64,000 nt of DNA from Klebsiella indica. GTDB taxonomy: Bacteria; Pseudomonadota; Gammaproteobacteria; Enterobacterales; Enterobacteriaceae. Positions 37,067 to 44,557 of the stretch are shown one piece after another (within the stretch, counting starts at the first letter, position 1; each line of letters begins with the position of its first letter). Location of the stretch: positions 1 through 64,000 of the forward strand of contig NZ_VCHQ01000014.1 of the NCBI RefSeq assembly GCF_005860775.1, in the 5' to 3' direction. The notes under the pieces were generated by a model. It searched no databases, was not told the origin of the DNA, and saw nothing but the letters and a program-made list of their open reading frames with translations. Made by a program: the position numbers and the translations under genes.

Positions 37067-38251
37067 TTAAACCGGCAGCCGGTGATGATGAAAACGAGAT
37101 GCCAGCGGCAGCCAGCATAGCAGAATCAGCAATCCCATCAGCATCATCAGTAGCCCCAGGCTGCTCTGGCCGGTTTGCGGCATCATCGCGGACAGCCATG
37201 CCAGCACGCCGGAACCGATATTCTGCAATCCTCCCACCAGCGCTCCGGCAGTACCGGCAAGAAACGGGAATGGCTCCATTGCGCCGCTGGTCGCCAGCGG
37301 AAACAGCATTCCTGCGCCAAAAAAGAACAATGCGGCGGGCACCAGCAGCGTCCAGATGGTCATCACGCCTAACAGCGCAGGGAGCCACATCAGGATCCCT
37401 GCCAACAGGCAGCAAACTACCGACTGCCACATTAGCATCGGGAAGCGCTTATTCGGGCGTCCGGCAAACCAGGCGCCAAAAAATGCCGCCGGAATCGGCA
37501 CGATAAACAGAATACTCACTGACATGCTGCTCAGGCCCAGCACGGCGCCCATCAGCACGCCGGAACAGGCTTCAAAAACGGCGATCCCCGCCAGACCACC
37601 AATCAACATCAGCAGATAGCAGTTAAATGCGCCGGTACCAAACAGGGTTTTATAATTGGTTATCAACCGGCTGCGCGGCGCGCTGGCTGGCCGGGTTTCC
37701 GGCATCCAGCGCGCCATGCTGAAAGTTACGCCAGCGCACAGCACTAGCAGAAAAATATAGCAGGCCCGCCAGCTCCAGAGGGTGCCAAGGATACCGCCTA
37801 TCAGCGGCGCCAGCAGCGGGCTGACCAAAATCCCCATATTAAGCAGACTATTAGCATGTCTTAGCTGCGCGCCTTCATACAGATCACGCGGCAGAGTACG
37901 CGCCATAACGCCGCCGACACCGGTGCCCATCCCCTGCATGGCGCTGGCGGCAATCAGCACTGGCAGGCTATGGGTGGTGATAGCAATCAGCGTCGCCAGC
38001 ATAAAAACAGACATCCCGGCCAGGATCACCGGGCGGCGGCCAATGCGGTCAGACAGCGGGCCATAGAAGAGCTGCGATACGCCATAGGTCAGTAAATAAG
38101 CGGCCATGACGCTCTGCACAGCGCCCTCGCGGACGTTGAGTGATACCGCCATATCAGCAATCGCCGGAATATAAATGGTTTGCGCCATCTGACCAACGGC
38201 CACCAGCAATACCAGCATCAACAATAAATTGACGTTCTTATGCCGTTTCAT
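37067..38251 (-). CDS. emrD: Multidrug efflux MFS transporter EmrD
   Basis: A 12-segment MFS drug:H+ antiporter linked to resistance to uncouplers and detergents. The ATG at 38251 (MKRHKNVNLLLML) gives 394 residues, the E. coli length. The antiporter motif A region reads LFYGPLSDRIGRRPVIL. Motif C-like glycine spacing occurs in GMGTGVGGVMARTL. It has no partner gene next to it; the next gene upstream is an EamA permease in the same direction, 175 bases away. Confidence 0.95.
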   Translation of the reverse strand: MKRHKNVNLLLMLVLLVAVGQMAQTIYIPAIADMAVSLNVREGAVQSVMAAYLLTYGVSQLFYGPLSDRIGRRPVILAGMSVFMLATLIAITTHSLPVLIAASAMQGMGTGVGGVMARTLPRDLYEGAQLRHANSLLNMGILVSPLLAPLIGGILGTLWSWRACYIFLLVLCAGVTFSMARWMPETRPASAPRSRLITNYKTLFGTGAFNCYLLMLIGGLAGIAVFEACSGVLMGAVLGLSSMSVSILFIVPIPAAFFGAWFAGRPNKRFPMLMWQSVVCCLLAGILMWLPALLGVMTIWTLLVPAALFFFGAGMLFPLATSGAMEPFPFLAGTAGALVGGLQNIGSGVLAWLSAMMPQTGQSSLGLLMMLMGLLILLCWLPLASRFHHHRLPV

Positions 38252-38425
38252 TCGATGAATACTTTGTAAAAAATAGATATAAAGAATATGTGACTGGAAC
38301 ATACGGTAATAGCGGAGAAATCTACCATATAAAAATAACAGGGCAACCATACGGCGGTGATTGTCGGAGGAGAATCGGGCTGGTTTTGTAAACCAAAATC
38401 GGCAACTAATGTTGCCATGTATAAT

Positions 38426-39262
38426 TTATGATAACCGCAGCAGAATCGCCCCAACAGCAATCCCGCAAGCGGCAAGAATACGCAGCGGAGCGACTTTTTC
38501 TTTTAACAGGATCAAAGCGATAATCGCGCCGAAAAGAATCGACGTCTCACGCAGGGCGGCGACCACCGCCAGCGGCGCCTGGGTCATCGCCCACAGCGCC
38601 AGACCGTAGGAGCCCATTGTACCGACTCCGCCGACCAGGCCTTTCTTCCAGTGCTGGCGCAAATAGCGGCTGGCCTGCGGGCGTCGGGCGATCAGCGCCC
38701 AGCCCAGCAGACAGAATCCATTCATAAAAAAGGTCCATAGCGTATAGCCCAGCGCGGTTCCCGAAAGTCGCACCCCGGTTCCGTCAACCAGCGTATAACC
38801 GGCAATAAAACAGGCGTTGATTAGCGCCAGTACGATACCCGTACTTGAGCTGGCCCGGCCGTTAAAGGCCATCGCCAGAATAGCCAGGCAGATGATGCCA
38901 ATTCCGAGCCACGCCACCGGGGAGAGACGATCGCCGAGGAGGGCAACGCTGATTATGGCTACCAGTAGCGGCGCGGTGCCACGCATTAGCGGATAGGACT
39001 GGCTCATATCCGAGACCTGATACGTTTTCGCCACCAGTACCGTGTACACCACCTGTAGTGCGCAGGAGACGGCGAGAAACGGTACGCTGGCGAGTGCGGG
39101 TTGTGGGGCGAAAGGGAGTAGAGCAAGGGCGATTAGTGAGGCGGAACCGCAAACGCCTACCGCTGCGTACATTTTATCGCCGCTCGCTTTAACGATAGCG
39201 TTCCAGCTGGCGTGCAGCAGGGCTGCAAACAGTAAAATGCAGAAGACGGTTATGGTCATCAC
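38426..39262 (-). CDS. EamA/DMT-family permease
   Basis: A 278-residue inner-membrane protein with about ten hydrophobic segments and the two-fold EamA repeat (ALLHASWNAIVKASGD in the first half; YTLVDGTGVRL and RETSILFGAIIALILLKEK in the second). DMT proteins of this type export amino acids or other metabolites. The substrate cannot be told from sequence. Adjacent ATGs at 39262 and 39259 make the exact start uncertain by one codon. It sits alone between emrD and the tisB region. Confidence 0.85.
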   Translation of the reverse strand: MMTITVFCILLFAALLHASWNAIVKASGDKMYAAVGVCGSASLIALALLPFAPQPALASVPFLAVSCALQVVYTVLVAKTYQVSDMSQSYPLMRGTAPLLVAIISVALLGDRLSPVAWLGIGIICLAILAMAFNGRASSSTGIVLALINACFIAGYTLVDGTGVRLSGTALGYTLWTFFMNGFCLLGWALIARRPQASRYLRQHWKKGLVGGVGTMGSYGLALWAMTQAPLAVVAALRETSILFGAIIALILLKEKVAPLRILAACGIAVGAILLRLS

Positions 39263-39296
39263 GGCCCGAAAACAGGGAATAGATCGTTACTGGACT

Positions 39297-39553
39297 CTAA
39301 CATGCGTGCGCTTCGGCAGCCAGAGGTGACGAAAGGGCGAAGAACAGGCGAGCCGTGACCCGCGGTTCATCCCACACCGGGCGAAATCCCAGATTTTCAT
39401 AAAACGACGGGGCATGGGGATTCCCCGCTGTGTCAGTTTTCCTCCAGGCGGCGCAGCATGTTGTCATTTTGCGCCAGGATTTCGTCGCGTAGCGTGGCAA
39501 AACCGGGTGTGTTCGGCGTTGTTGCGGGTAATCTGCAGCGCTGGCATAGTCCT
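39297..39553 (-). pseudogene. Remnants of a small protein and a GNAT acetyltransferase tail
   Basis: On the minus strand from 39553, MPALQITRNNAEHT reads in one frame, then GFATLRDEILAQNDN continues in another, needing an indel between. The fragment ends in LRRLEEN and a stop. Overlapping it, a further frame ends HAPSFYENLGFRPVWDEPRV, which looks like the last part of a GNAT N-acetyltransferase. No intact gene can be assembled. The pieces look like decay products; identity is uncertain. Confidence 0.4.
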
Positions 39554-39583
39554 CTCCATCAGATCGGTTAATGGGTAGCCTGC

Positions 39584-39607
39584 AGAGGGGCGGTTTCCCG
39601 CCCCTCT
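39584..39607 (-). terminator. Hairpin at the 3' end of tisB mRNA
   Basis: A perfect 10-bp stem AGAGGGGCGG / CCGCCCCTCT with a four-base loop lies 22 bases after the tisB stop. The T run is poor, but stem strength and position fit an mRNA end. Confidence 0.6.
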
Positions 39608-39628
39608 CAGGTGCGACTTGAACCTGAA

Positions 39629-39718
39629 TCAGCGGAACTGCTTCAGGACGGCATCAAGTAGTTGCAACACGGCAACCATGAGTTTCAGGATCAAAACGAT
39701 AATATCCACTCCGCTCAT
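39629..39718 (-). CDS. tisB: SOS-induced membrane toxin TisB
   Basis: A 29-residue hydrophobic peptide that inserts into the inner membrane, lowers the proton-motive force and promotes persistence after DNA damage. It starts MSGVDIIVLILKLMVAVL and ends AVLKQFR; the length and LILKL...LQLLDAVLK pattern match E. coli TisB. The amphipathic helix is evident. It is too short for ordinary ORF calling. Expression is expected to need LexA cleavage (box at 39980-39999) and freedom from the IstR-1 antisense RNA, whose target lies in the leader at 39849-39871. Confidence 0.93.
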   Translation of the reverse strand: MSGVDIIVLILKLMVAVLQLLDAVLKQFR

Positions 39719-39848
39719 ACGCGTCTCCTCTGGTTCAGGAGCACGACCAGCTGGCGTACCTTTCCGCCGCCTGTTGCCAGCCAGAGTATATCCGTCATAT
39801 TTCTGGTGCAGCCCCGTTGGCTGTGACCTAAATTATTCGGGATATTTG

Positions 39849-39871
39849 TTGACGTAACACAGTGTGCTCGG
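39849..39871 (-). promoter_or_regulatory. IstR-1 pairing site in the tisB leader
   Basis: The plus strand here reads GTTGACGTAACACAGTGTG, nearly identical to the 5' end of IstR-1 at 40096. The tisB mRNA, made from the other strand, is therefore complementary to IstR-1 over about 23 bases with few mismatches. This lies about 90-110 bases into the predicted transcript, the standby region in E. coli. Confidence 0.85.
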
Positions 39872-39966
39872 CTGGGGTTAAGGCGCTGACGGCACCACCC
39901 GTTTCAGCCAGGACTTGATTGCGCCGGTAAAAGTGCGGCCCCAGATGTCACTCTGCGTACTTTTGC

Positions 39967-39999
39967 AGTATAGAATAAATACTGTATGTATGAACAGTA
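39967..39999 (-). promoter_or_regulatory. LexA-controlled tisB promoter
   Basis: A near-consensus LexA box TACTGTATGTATGAACAGTA occupies 39980-39999 (CTGT-N8-ACAG). On the minus strand a -10 TATACT follows at 39967-39972. The box overlaps the -35 position, so LexA would block the promoter. The same box could also affect the longer istR-2 transcript on the other strand. Confidence 0.9.
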
Positions 40000-40095
40000 T
40001 TTATTGGACAAATTTACGCGCGCGATCGATACTCTAAATCAGCAAAAACCATGGTCAAAATTGCGCCTTCTTCGCCGATCGCGTATACTTTTGCC

Positions 40096-40171
40096 GTTGA
40101 CGTAATACAGTGTGTTTGCGGCCACCAACCGGAAAGCGCTGAGCAAAAAACCTCGCCGGGCGGGGTTTTTT
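40096..40171 (+). ncRNA. istR: IstR-1 antitoxin RNA
   Basis: This small RNA blocks tisB translation by pairing with the mRNA leader. The 76-base sequence begins GTTGACGTAATACAGTGTG and ends in a terminator AAAAAACC...GGGGTTTTTT. It closely matches E. coli IstR-1 from memory. It is transcribed divergently from tisB and towards ivbL. The pairing segment is its first 23 bases. IstR-2 would start further upstream and share the terminator. Confidence 0.9.
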
Positions 40172-40172
40172 G
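40145..40172 (+). terminator. Terminator of istR
   Basis: AAAAAACCTCGCC / GGGCGGGGTTTTTT hairpin followed by T-rich sequence. It ends IstR and insulates ilvB from it. Confidence 0.85.
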
Positions 40173-40194
40173 TTTTTATCCCCTCGCAAATTAA

Positions 40195-40210
40195 TGTGAT
40201 CTTCCACACA
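40195..40210 (+). promoter_or_regulatory. CRP site upstream of ivbL-ilvB
   Basis: TGTGATCTTCCACACA matches the CRP consensus TGTGA-N6-TCACA at nine of ten positions. It lies about 90 bases before the leader peptide. E. coli ilvB is known to be activated by CRP-cAMP. Confidence 0.7.
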
Positions 40211-40300
40211 GTTTTTTGTGGATGAAAATAAATCCATTGTGAAATGGTACAAGCTGTGTTTGTATAAATTCATTCACTATTTCGATACAACAGGTCCCTA

Positions 40301-40396
40301 ATGAACGCAGCCATGCTGACTCCGACCCTACTACTCACCGCGCCTGCCGCGGTGGTCGTCGTGTCTGTGGTGGTCGTCGTCGGCAATGCGCCGTAG
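40301..40396 (+). CDS. ivbL: ilvB operon leader peptide IvbL
   Basis: A 31-residue leader peptide whose translation senses charged Val and Leu tRNA. It is rich in control codons: three leucines in TPTLLLTAP, then runs AVVVVSVVVVVGNAP. Ribosome stalling in these runs would favour an antiterminator and allow ilvBN transcription. It begins with the ATG at 40301 and is followed by the attenuator hairpin. Confidence 0.95.
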   Translation: MNAAMLTPTLLLTAPAAVVVVSVVVVVGNAP

Positions 40397-40420
40397 GGTC
40401 CGGAACAACACGAATTCCAA

Positions 40421-40456
40421 AACCCCGCCGGCGCAAACCGAGCGGGGTTTTTCGTT
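40421..40456 (+). terminator. ilvB attenuator
   Basis: AACCCCGC / GCGGGGTT stem followed by a T-rich tract, 25 bases after ivbL and 45 before ilvB. The position and the Val/Leu-rich leader peptide identify it as the attenuation terminator. Confidence 0.88.
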
Positions 40457-40499
40457 TTATGCCCCCCGGTAAGTCGGCCCAGAATAAAAGGACTGGAGC

Positions 40500-42188
40500 A
40501 TGGCAAGTTCGGGCACAACATCACAAAAAATGCGCTTCACTGGCGCGCAGTTAGTCGTTCATTTACTGGAACGTCAGGGGATCACCACCGTTAGCGGTAT
40601 ACCGGGCGGCTCCATCCTTCCCATTTACGATGCATTAAGCCAAAGCACGCAGATTCGCCATATTCTGGCGCGTCACGAGCAGGGGGCGGGGTTTATCGCT
40701 CAGGGTATGGCGCGTACCGAAGGTAAACCGGCGGTGTGTATGGCCTGTAGCGGTCCAGGAGCGACTAACCTGATCACCGCTATCGCCGACGCTCGTCTGG
40801 ATTCGATTCCGCTGGTTTGTATCACCGGCCAGGTGCCTGCCTCAATGATTGGTACCGATGCCTTCCAGGAAGTCGACACCTACGGTATTTCTATCCCCAT
40901 CACCAAACATAACTACCTGGTGCGTAATATTGCTGAATTGCCGCAGGTGATGAGCGATGCCTTTCGTATCGCCCAGTCCGGGCGGCCAGGGCCGGTGTGG
41001 ATAGATATTCCTAAGGATGTTCAGGCGGCGACCATTGAGCTGGACGTGCTGCCGGAACCGGGTACCCGGACGGCGGCGCCGGCGTTCGATAGCGCCTGCG
41101 TGCGCGAAGCGGCAGCGATGATTAACGCCGCGCAGCGCCCGGTGCTCTATCTGGGCGGCGGGGTTATCAACGCTCCTGAGCAAATTCGCCATCTGGCGGA
41201 GAAAGCGAACTTACCGACGACCCAGACCCTGATGGCGCTGGGGATGTTGCCAAAAGCGCATCCGCTGTCGTTAGGCATGCTGGGGATGCACGGCGCGCGC
41301 AGTACCAACTTTATTCTTCAGGAAGCGGATTTACTGGTTGTTTTAGGCGCACGTTTTGATGACCGGGCGATTGGTAAAACCGAACAGTTCTGCCCGAATG
41401 CGAAGATTATTCACGTCGATATCGACCGTTCAGAGCTGGGTAAAATCAAACAGCCGCACGTGGCGATTCAGGGCGATGTGGGCGAAGTGCTGAACCAACT
41501 GATCCCGCAGGTTGAGGCGCGGCCTCGCAGCGAATGGCTGCAACTGGTGGCTGACTTGCAGCGTGAGTTCCCTTGCCCTATTCCGCAGGAGAAAAACCCG
41601 CTCTCGCATTACGGGCTGATTAACGCCGTTGCCGCCTGCGTTGATGATGACGCGATCATTACCACCGATGTGGGACAGCATCAGATGTGGGTTGCTCAGG
41701 CTTATCCGCTGAACCGTCCGCGCCAGTGGCTGACCTCTGGCGGTCTGGGTACCATGGGTTTTGGCCTGCCCGCTGCGGTTGGCGCGGCGCTGGCTAACCC
41801 GCAGCGCAAGGTTATCTGTTTCTCCGGCGACGGCAGCCTGATGATGAATATTCAGGAGATGGCCACCGCGGCGGAAAATCAGCTGGATGTGAAAATCATT
41901 CTGATGAATAACGAAGCGCTGGGGCTGGTTTATCAGCAGCAGAGCCTGTTTTATAAGCAGGGCGTGTTCGCTGCAACCTATCCGGGTATGATCAATTTTA
42001 TGCAGATCGCTGCCGGTTTTGGTCTGCAAACCTGTGATTTAAATAACGAAGCTGACCCGCAGGCGGCGCTGCAGGCGATTATCGACCGACCGGGTCCGGC
42101 ATTGATTCACGTGCGTATCGATGCTGAAGAAAAAGTGTATCCGATGGTACCGCCGGGTGCGGCCAATACTGAAATGGTGGGGGAATAA
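40500..42188 (+). CDS. ilvB: Acetolactate synthase I large subunit
   Basis: A TPP- and FAD-dependent enzyme that condenses pyruvate with pyruvate or 2-ketobutyrate, the first common step to branched-chain amino acids. It has 562 residues. Glu60 in ILARHEQGAGFIAQG is the cofactor-activating residue. The TPP/Mg motif GDGSLMMNIQEMATA...MNN lies near residue 443. It is followed after three bases by its small subunit. Regulation is by the ivbL attenuator and probably CRP. Confidence 0.97.
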   Translation: MASSGTTSQKMRFTGAQLVVHLLERQGITTVSGIPGGSILPIYDALSQSTQIRHILARHEQGAGFIAQGMARTEGKPAVCMACSGPGATNLITAIADARLDSIPLVCITGQVPASMIGTDAFQEVDTYGISIPITKHNYLVRNIAELPQVMSDAFRIAQSGRPGPVWIDIPKDVQAATIELDVLPEPGTRTAAPAFDSACVREAAAMINAAQRPVLYLGGGVINAPEQIRHLAEKANLPTTQTLMALGMLPKAHPLSLGMLGMHGARSTNFILQEADLLVVLGARFDDRAIGKTEQFCPNAKIIHVDIDRSELGKIKQPHVAIQGDVGEVLNQLIPQVEARPRSEWLQLVADLQREFPCPIPQEKNPLSHYGLINAVAACVDDDAIITTDVGQHQMWVAQAYPLNRPRQWLTSGGLGTMGFGLPAAVGAALANPQRKVICFSGDGSLMMNIQEMATAAENQLDVKIILMNNEALGLVYQQQSLFYKQGVFAATYPGMINFMQIAAGFGLQTCDLNNEADPQAALQAIIDRPGPALIHVRIDAEEKVYPMVPPGAANTEMVGE

Positions 42189-42191
42189 GCC

Positions 42192-42482
42192 ATGCAACAG
42201 TCAACTCATGAAAACGTTATTCTACAGCTCACCGTGCATAACCATCCTGGCGTGATGACCCACGTTTGCGGTCTGTTTGCCCGCCGCGCGTTCAACGTGG
42301 AAGGCATCCTTTGTTTGCCGATTCAGGGTAGTGCCCAGAGCCGTATCTGGCTACTGGTGAACGACGATCAGCGTCTAGGGCAAATGATTAGCCAGATTGA
42401 AAAGCTGGAGGATGTCGAGAGCGTGGTGCGTAACCAGTCCGATCCTTCCATGTTCAGCAAAATTGCTGTCTTTTTTGAATGA
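42192..42482 (+). CDS. ilvN: Acetolactate synthase I regulatory subunit
   Basis: A 96-residue ACT-domain protein that binds valine and feeds back on IlvB. It begins [32 protein letters not shown]. The ACT core [22 protein letters not shown] holds the valine-binding glycine region. It lies three bases after ilvB and converges on deoQ with one base between the stops. Confidence 0.96.
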   Translation: MQQSTHENVILQLTVHNHPGVMTHVCGLFARRAFNVEGILCLPIQGSAQSRIWLLVNDDQRLGQMISQIEKLEDVESVVRNQSDPSMFSKIAVFFE

Positions 42483-42483
42483 G

Positions 42484-43275
42484 TTATTCGCTTTCAGAAT
42501 CTGGGGTGATGACGTTTATCGAACCATTCCGGCAGTGTGAGGCATAATCTGCCGGTAATGGACGGTCGCTGATAAGCACATCAAATGCCGATAATGGAGC
42601 AAGACTGGCAGGCGCGACATCGTCGAATAGCGCGTAGCGCGCGAGTAGTATCTTTCGCAGGCCGCGATCCATCGCTTTACGTTTGGTGGCCAGGTCTTCA
42701 GGATTGAACCAACTGACGCCAAAATATTCATGTACTCCACTGGCGGAGATAAATACTTTACGCGGATTGAGTGAATCGAGCGCCGATGGATTGATGGTAT
42801 CGTAGAAGGCATCACTTTTAGCCCGATAGGTTCCGCCACACAGGATGGCTGTGGCGTTGGGCTTTTCATTGAGCGCCATAAATACCTGATGCGAATAGCA
42901 GATACCGGTAAAGGTAATGTCATCGGGGATCATGTTGATGATCAGCGGCATTTCTCTGCCGTTATCAAAAAAGATCAGATCGTTTTCGCTTACCAGACCC
43001 GCCGCAAGAATAGCAATGGGTAAATCGTCGCGATGATGTTTTTGCGTAGGCACAAGGGAGGGCGTGAGCGAGGGAGATGAAGGTTTGTTCACCATGACGA
43101 TATAGCCGCCGAGCAGGGTAAGCGGCAGAGGCTCATCATTTTCCTGGTTGAGATCCCGGCGAATCGTCATCACGGAGACTTCCAGCATGCGTGCGGCGTC
43201 TTTAAGATGGACGCGATCGGTTTTCTTCAGCAGTTCCATCAGGCGACGTATACGTTCTTTTTGTTTGGTCTCCAT
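42484..43275 (-). CDS. deoQ: Deoxyribose regulon repressor DeoQ (DeoR family)
   Basis: A 263-residue DeoR-type repressor. The N-terminal helix-turn-helix contains VHLKDAARMLEVSVMTIRRDLNQ. The C-terminal sugar-phosphate isomerase-like sensor domain (about 80-250) includes LIFFDNGREMPLI and ILCGGTYRAKSDAF. It is divergent from deoK, and two matching 20-bp operators lie in the gap (43302-43321 next to deoQ, 43560-43579 next to deoK). The gene order with a kinase, a FucP-like permease and a DUF4432-type protein identifies the Salmonella deoQKPX regulon. Confidence 0.9.
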   Translation of the reverse strand: METKQKERIRRLMELLKKTDRVHLKDAARMLEVSVMTIRRDLNQENDEPLPLTLLGGYIVMVNKPSSPSLTPSLVPTQKHHRDDLPIAILAAGLVSENDLIFFDNGREMPLIINMIPDDITFTGICYSHQVFMALNEKPNATAILCGGTYRAKSDAFYDTINPSALDSLNPRKVFISASGVHEYFGVSWFNPEDLATKRKAMDRGLRKILLARYALFDDVAPASLAPLSAFDVLISDRPLPADYASHCRNGSINVITPDSESE

Positions 43276-43301
43276 TCATACTCTCCGCGAAGTAAACTAA
43301 T

Positions 43302-43321
43302 AATGTTATTTTTATAACATT
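43302..43321. promoter_or_regulatory. Operator next to deoQ
   Basis: AATGTTATTTTTATAACATT is a perfect inverted repeat (8-bp arms, 4-base spacer), 27 bases upstream of the deoQ start. The same arms recur before deoK, which points to DeoQ autorepression. Confidence 0.8.
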
Positions 43322-43559
43322 TTTCAGTGGGAAAACATTGCACACATCCATTACTATACAGTGACTATTCGCAATAAAAAACCCTGGTAGCCCCCATATT
43401 TTTACTTAAATTTATTCTTTTTCAGTGTGTTATCTTTTGTTTTTGCCCTTTTCACTTCGCTTTTCTCCGTTGAGGGCCGCTCTCCGTTGCTCGTTAAACA
43501 ATCCATGAATGATTCAGTAATCGCGATCATTGTCACAAATGATACCAAAGTAACATGAT

Positions 43560-43579
43560 AATGTTATTATAATATCATT
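43560..43579. promoter_or_regulatory. Operator next to deoK
   Basis: AATGTTATTATAATATCATT matches the first operator in its left arm and differs in one base of the right arm, with the same spacing. A second overlapping repeat, TAACAT / ATGTTA (43551-43566), is nested with it. The site ends 30 bases before the deoK start, where a repressor would block the promoter. The middle of the gap (43322-43550) shows no other clear element. Confidence 0.8.
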
Positions 43580-43609
43580 GTTACATGGTTGTTTCTGAGA
43601 GGTAGTAAA

Positions 43610-44530
43610 ATGGATATCGCGGTTATTGGCTCTAATATGGTTGATCTCATCACCTATACCAATCAAATGCCAAAAGAGGGGGAGACGCTTGAGGCGCCGG
43701 CATTCAAAATTGGTTGCGGTGGGAAAGGCGCAAATCAGGCCGTTGCGGCAGCTAAGCTCAATTCGAAAGTAATGATGCTGACCAAAGTGGGAGATGATAT
43801 CTTCGCGGATAACACGATTCGTAACCTTGAGTCCTGGGGGATCAATACCACTTATGTTGAAAAAGTACCTTGCACCAGCAGTGGCGTTGCGCCGATCTTT
43901 GTGAATGCTAACTCCAGTAATAGCATTCTTATTATTAAAGGTGCAAATAAATTTCTTTCTCCCGAAGATATCGATCGCGCTGCTGAGGATTTAAAAAAAT
44001 GTCATTTGATTGTTTTACAGCTTGAAGTTCAGTTAGAAACTGTTTACCACGCAATCGAATTTGGTAAAAAGCACGGTATCGAAGTTTTATTAAATCCAGC
44101 GCCGGCATTGCGTGAATTAGATATGTCTTATGCCTGTAAGTGTGATTTCTTTATTCCTAATGAAACCGAGCTGGAAATATTAACCGGTTTGCCAGTTGAT
44201 ACGTACGATAATATTCGCAATGCCGCACGCAGTCTCGTTGAAAAAGGTCTCAACAATATTATTGTTACTATGGGAGAGAAAGGCGCGCTGTGGATGACTC
44301 GTGAGCAGGAAGTTCATGTCCCGGCATTTAAGGTCAGCGCAATAGATACCAGTGGCGCAGGAGATGCTTTTATTGGTTGTTTCGCTCACTATTATGTCCA
44401 GAGTGGCGATGTTGAATCGGCCATGAAAAAGGCTGCGCTCTTTGCCGCATTTAGCGTCACAGGAAAAGGTACACAATCCTCTTATCCGAGTATTGAGCAG
44501 TTTAATGAATTTCTGTCATTAAACGAATAA
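43610..44530 (+). CDS. deoK: Deoxyribokinase DeoK (PfkB family)
   Basis: DeoK phosphorylates 2-deoxy-D-ribose to deoxyribose-5-phosphate, which DeoC then splits. I chose the ATG at 43610 (MDIAVIGSNMVDLITY) with GAGAGG upstream, giving 306 residues. The PfkB N-terminal signature GCGGKGANQAVAAAKL and the catalytic DTSGAGDAFIGCF (base Asp near 250) are present. The DNA is more AT-rich than its neighbours, which suggests transfer of the cluster. Confidence 0.92.
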   Translation: MDIAVIGSNMVDLITYTNQMPKEGETLEAPAFKIGCGGKGANQAVAAAKLNSKVMMLTKVGDDIFADNTIRNLESWGINTTYVEKVPCTSSGVAPIFVNANSSNSILIIKGANKFLSPEDIDRAAEDLKKCHLIVLQLEVQLETVYHAIEFGKKHGIEVLLNPAPALRELDMSYACKCDFFIPNETELEILTGLPVDTYDNIRNAARSLVEKGLNNIIVTMGEKGALWMTREQEVHVPAFKVSAIDTSGAGDAFIGCFAHYYVQSGDVESAMKKAALFAAFSVTGKGTQSSYPSIEQFNEFLSLNE

Positions 44531-44557
44531 TCACTCTGCACTATCAAAGGTAGCACT

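Noticed and set aside
40310..40400. Low-complexity repeat region in ivbL
   Set aside because: The repeated GTC/GTG triplets are the Val control codons of the leader peptide, not a DNA repeat element.
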